Source: Fluctibacter halophilus (lineage in GTDB: Bacteria; Pseudomonadota; Gammaproteobacteria; Enterobacterales; Alteromonadaceae). Taken from it: a stretch of 64,000 nt of DNA. Below, in pieces: positions 61,643 to 64,000 of this stretch. The stretch spans positions 248,001 through 312,000 of the forward strand of contig NZ_JAJEWP010000002.1 of NCBI RefSeq assembly GCF_020687825.1. The letters run 5' to 3'. The notes below the pieces were generated by a model. That model searched no databases and was not told where the DNA came from. It was given only the letters and a program-made list of their open reading frames with translations. Positions within the stretch are counted from its first letter, which is position 1. Each line of letters opens with the position of its first letter. The translations under genes and the position numbers were made by a program.

Positions 61643-62650
61643 ATGGCAACCATCAAACAGGTCTCTGAACTGGCAGGCGTATCCTCGGCAACTGTGTCGC
61701 GGGTGATCAATAATGCCGACAGCGTGAAAGAGAAAACCCGAAACCTCGTGCTGGAAGCGATGCGCACATTGGGCTATCGCCACAATGTGATCGCGGCGTC
61801 GCTGGCGTCGAACAAAACCAATACCATTGGTTATGTGGTGCCTGAACTGCATGGTTCCTTCTTTGGGCCGATGATGTCCGGCTCAGAAGCTGAGCTGCGC
61901 AATGCCAACAAACACATGTTTGTTGCCACCGGGCACAGTGATGAAAAGGTTGAGCAGGAAGAAATTGAAGCCTTGCTGGGACGACGCTGTGATGGTTTGA
62001 TCCTGCACGTTGAAGCGGTCAGCGACAGTTATCTGATTGATCTTGCCCGACAGGATGTTCCCTTCGTGGTGGTTAACCGCTATATCGAGGAGATCGGTGA
62101 CTATTGCATCAGCCTGGATAACGTGCAGGGCGGCTACCTGGCCACTAAAACCCTGTTGGATGCCGGCCATAAAGACATCGCTTACATCGCCGGTTCGCTG
62201 TTTAAGGCCGATGCCCGTGAACGTCTGACCGGGCACAAACAGGCCCTCGAAGAAGCCGGCATCATGTTCAATCCGGCGTTATTTTATGAAGGCGATTTCC
62301 AGGCCCATTCCGGGTTTGAAGGCATGATGTCGCTGGTCGGTCACCTGGATGCCTTTACCGCCGTGGCCTGTGCCAACGATGAAATGGCTTCCGGCGCGAT
62401 TGAAGCACTACGTCAGGAAGGTATCGACGTACCGCAGAATTGCTCAGTGATTGGCTTCGATAACATCGAATTCAGCAGTTACCTGACCCCGAAGTTGACG
62501 ACCGTTAACTATCCGATGCGCGAAATTGGTCAGATGGCCGCTCGCTGGATCCTTGCCCGGGCCTATGGCAAAGAGACCCTGGAGCTTGAACATGTGTTGC
62601 CGCCGCACATCATTGAGCGGGACAGTATCACCCGCCCCCGTCGACGCTAA
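61643..62650 (+). CDS. LacI-family transcriptional regulator of the beta-glucan locus
   Basis: The product is 335 aa. The helix-turn-helix region MATIKQVSELAGVSSATVSRVIN is typical of LacI/GalR, followed by the hinge and a periplasmic-binding-like effector domain with NTIGYVVPELHGSFFGP and VIGFDNIEFSSYLTPKLTTV. It probably binds the TGTAAGCGCTTACA sites found upstream of the transporter, TonB receptor, GH16 and GH1 genes and releases them with a glucoside inducer. The prediction rests on shared operator sequence and gene proximity. Confidence 0.93.
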   Translation: MATIKQVSELAGVSSATVSRVINNADSVKEKTRNLVLEAMRTLGYRHNVIAASLASNKTNTIGYVVPELHGSFFGPMMSGSEAELRNANKHMFVATGHSDEKVEQEEIEALLGRRCDGLILHVEAVSDSYLIDLARQDVPFVVVNRYIEEIGDYCISLDNVQGGYLATKTLLDAGHKDIAYIAGSLFKADARERLTGHKQALEEAGIMFNPALFYEGDFQAHSGFEGMMSLVGHLDAFTAVACANDEMASGAIEALRQEGIDVPQNCSVIGFDNIEFSSYLTPKLTTVNYPMREIGQMAARWILARAYGKETLELEHVLPPHIIERDSITRPRRR

Positions 62651-62746
62651 GTCCATTCTTTCGTACAGTTTTTCAACAAAACAGTCTACAAATACCTGAT
62701 TTCTGGGTAACGTAAGGGAATGAGTAACGGACATACCCGGTAGCAC

Positions 62747-64000
62747 GTGACAGAAACTTTCCAGGTGATCATCATCGGCAGTGGCTTTGGTGGGCAAAGC
62801 GCTGCCGTCAATCTGATCAACGAAGGGATTGACGATTTTGTCATTCTCGAACGACGGACATTCATTGGCGGAACCTGGAAACAGAACCGTTATCCAGGCG
62901 CAGCGGTGGATGTGCAAAGTCCCTTATACAGCTTGTCTTTTGCCCCCTATGACTGGTCCTGCATGTTTGCTCAGCAAGATGAACTGGCCCGTTATACCGA
63001 TGATGTTTACCAGCGCTATGGCCTGCATCAGAAGACGTCCACCAACAGCACAGTCACCCAGGTGAGCTGGCTGGCAGACGAGCAGCAATGGCGGGTCGAG
63101 ATTAATCATGGCGAACGGGTGTTGCACGGGCGCTTTGTGATCAATGCCTCCGGTCCTCTGAGTACACCGGTCACCCCCGATTTTGCCGGCTTGTCGAGCT
63201 ATCAGGGCAAGACCTTTCACACCAATGATTGGGATAACGACTATGATCATCGTGGCAAGCGGGTAGCCATTATTGGCAGTGGCGCCAGTGCCGCGCAGGT
63301 GATCCCAGCCATAGCCCCAGAGGTAGAACACCTGCACGTTTTCCAGCGTACGCCCCATTGGGTAATGCCTCGCAAGGACATGGCGTTTCGTCCCTGGCAG
63401 CGTCGCTGGTTGAGAAAGCCCTGGGTGTATAAGGGGTTGCGCGGGGCGTTGTACATGGCGCTGGAATTGCGCATTCTGGGGTTCAAATACTCGAAAAGGG
63501 TACTCAAGTGGCTGGCAGAGCGGCCCGCCCGTGCATTGTTAGCGAAGCAGGTAGGTGATCCTCAGCTGCGCGCCAGCCTGACCCCGGATTATACCATCGG
63601 CTGCAAGCGTATCCTGCTGTCGAATACCCTCTATCCGGCACTGTGTCGGGACAATGTGACCCTGCATGATAAATCCGACGGTGTTGCGCACTTTACTCCG
63701 CAGGGCATTGTTACCGCCCAGGGGCAGACGTTGGCGCTGGACTTGGTGGTGTTCGCCACCGGTTACGACGCAACGGATGGCGTGATCAGCTACCCGGTGA
63801 TTGGTCAGCAGGGGGTGACATTGTCTTCCGTATGGCAGGACTTTCCCCGTGCCTATCAGGGGACGTCTGTGCCCGGTTTTCCTAACTTCTTTCTGGTCAC
63901 CGGACCAAACACCGGCATTGGCCACACATCGGCGATTTTCATGATTGAATCGCAGATGTTTTACATCATGAACTGTATCCGTCATGTGCGGGACAAGGCC
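62747..64000 (+). CDS. Flavin-containing/Baeyer-Villiger-type monooxygenase, 3'-truncated
   Basis: The frame is open from GTG 62747 to the window end (418 residues visible); an in-frame stop codon lies six bases upstream, so GTG is the first possible start. The FAD motif IIGSGFGGQSA is at about 8-18 and the NADP motif IIGSGASAAQV at about 177. The linker YQGKTFHTNDWD resembles the Baeyer-Villiger fingerprint F-x-G-x-x-x-H-x-x-x-W. It should oxygenate ketones, amines or similar small molecules with NADPH and oxygen. It lies 96 bases after the LacI-type gene and has no clear tie to beta-glucan use. Confidence 0.88.
   Translation, partial: MTETFQVIIIGSGFGGQSAAVNLINEGIDDFVILERRTFIGGTWKQNRYPGAAVDVQSPLYSLSFAPYDWSCMFAQQDELARYTDDVYQRYGLHQKTSTNSTVTQVSWLADEQQWRVEINHGERVLHGRFVINASGPLSTPVTPDFAGLSSYQGKTFHTNDWDNDYDHRGKRVAIIGSGASAAQVIPAIAPEVEHLHVFQRTPHWVMPRKDMAFRPWQRRWLRKPWVYKGLRGALYMALELRILGFKYSKRVLKWLAERPARALLAKQVGDPQLRASLTPDYTIGCKRILLSNTLYPALCRDNVTLHDKSDGVAHFTPQGIVTAQGQTLALDLVVFATGYDATDGVISYPVIGQQGVTLSSVWQDFPRAYQGTSVPGFPNFFLVTGPNTGIGHTSAIFMIESQMFYIMNCIRHVRDKA

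Noticed and set aside
1-64000. tRNA, rRNA, CRISPR, insertion sequence and prophage features
   Set aside because: No cloverleaf, rRNA segment, spaced repeat array, transposase or phage gene was seen on reading both strands.

Overview
The window looks like a chromosomal segment of a marine gammaproteobacterium, most likely of the order Alteromonadales. This rests on gene content: two large TonB-dependent receptors, a SapC/tryptophan-halogenase pair next to glycoside hydrolases, DUF3010/DUF2797 proteins, a YgiQ radical SAM protein and a photolyase/cryptochrome cluster. GC content is moderate. I see no rRNA, tRNA, CRISPR array, insertion sequence or phage gene. The first gene (di-haem peroxidase) and the last gene (flavin monooxygenase) run off the window.

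Layout. 1-2.4 kb: two periplasmic c-type haem proteins. 2.5-5.9 kb: a membrane diguanylate cyclase, two small proteins and methionine aminopeptidase behind a ParD-like gene. 5.9-7.2 kb: DUF3010 and DUF2797 on the minus strand. 7.3-13.3 kb: an ABC exporter, a beta-propeller protein and a MASE1-GGDEF cyclase with overlapping genes, then yjjX and a solute-binding protein. 13.3-18.1 kb: a VRR-NUC/exonuclease fusion, a CPXCG protein and YgiQ. 18.1-25.0 kb: four different photolyase/cryptochrome proteins, a DUF2256 gene and a pirin. 25.2-28.8 kb: a pyruvyltransferase-like protein, then an aspartoacylase-family/GCS2 gene pair behind an FNR-like palindrome. 29.0-34.4 kb: a secreted nuclease, a two-component system, a membrane-anchored hydrolase and YgjV.

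34.4-42.2 kb is the most interesting region. A secreted cyanophycinase is divergent from a TonB-dependent receptor, a YfcC-type transporter and an isoaspartyl dipeptidase. Together they suggest a complete route for scavenging cyanophycin, the cyanobacterial Asp-Arg storage polymer: outside cleavage to beta-Asp-Arg, transport across two membranes, and cytoplasmic hydrolysis. The dipeptidase lacks two of the metal ligands I recall for the E. coli enzyme.

42.3-45.1 kb holds small unknown genes, moeB and hemN. 45.2-62.7 kb is a beta-glucan (laminarin-type) utilisation region: a GH3 lipoprotein, an FHS sugar transporter, a TonB-dependent receptor, SapC, a tryptophan halogenase, a PAS chemoreceptor, a Sel1-like protein, GH16, GH1, a GPH-family transporter and a LacI-family regulator. 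Palindromes of the form TGTAAGCGCTTACA lie in front of three of its transcription units, which ties the region into a likely local regulon. All functions are read from sequence motifs and family knowledge; no database search was possible.
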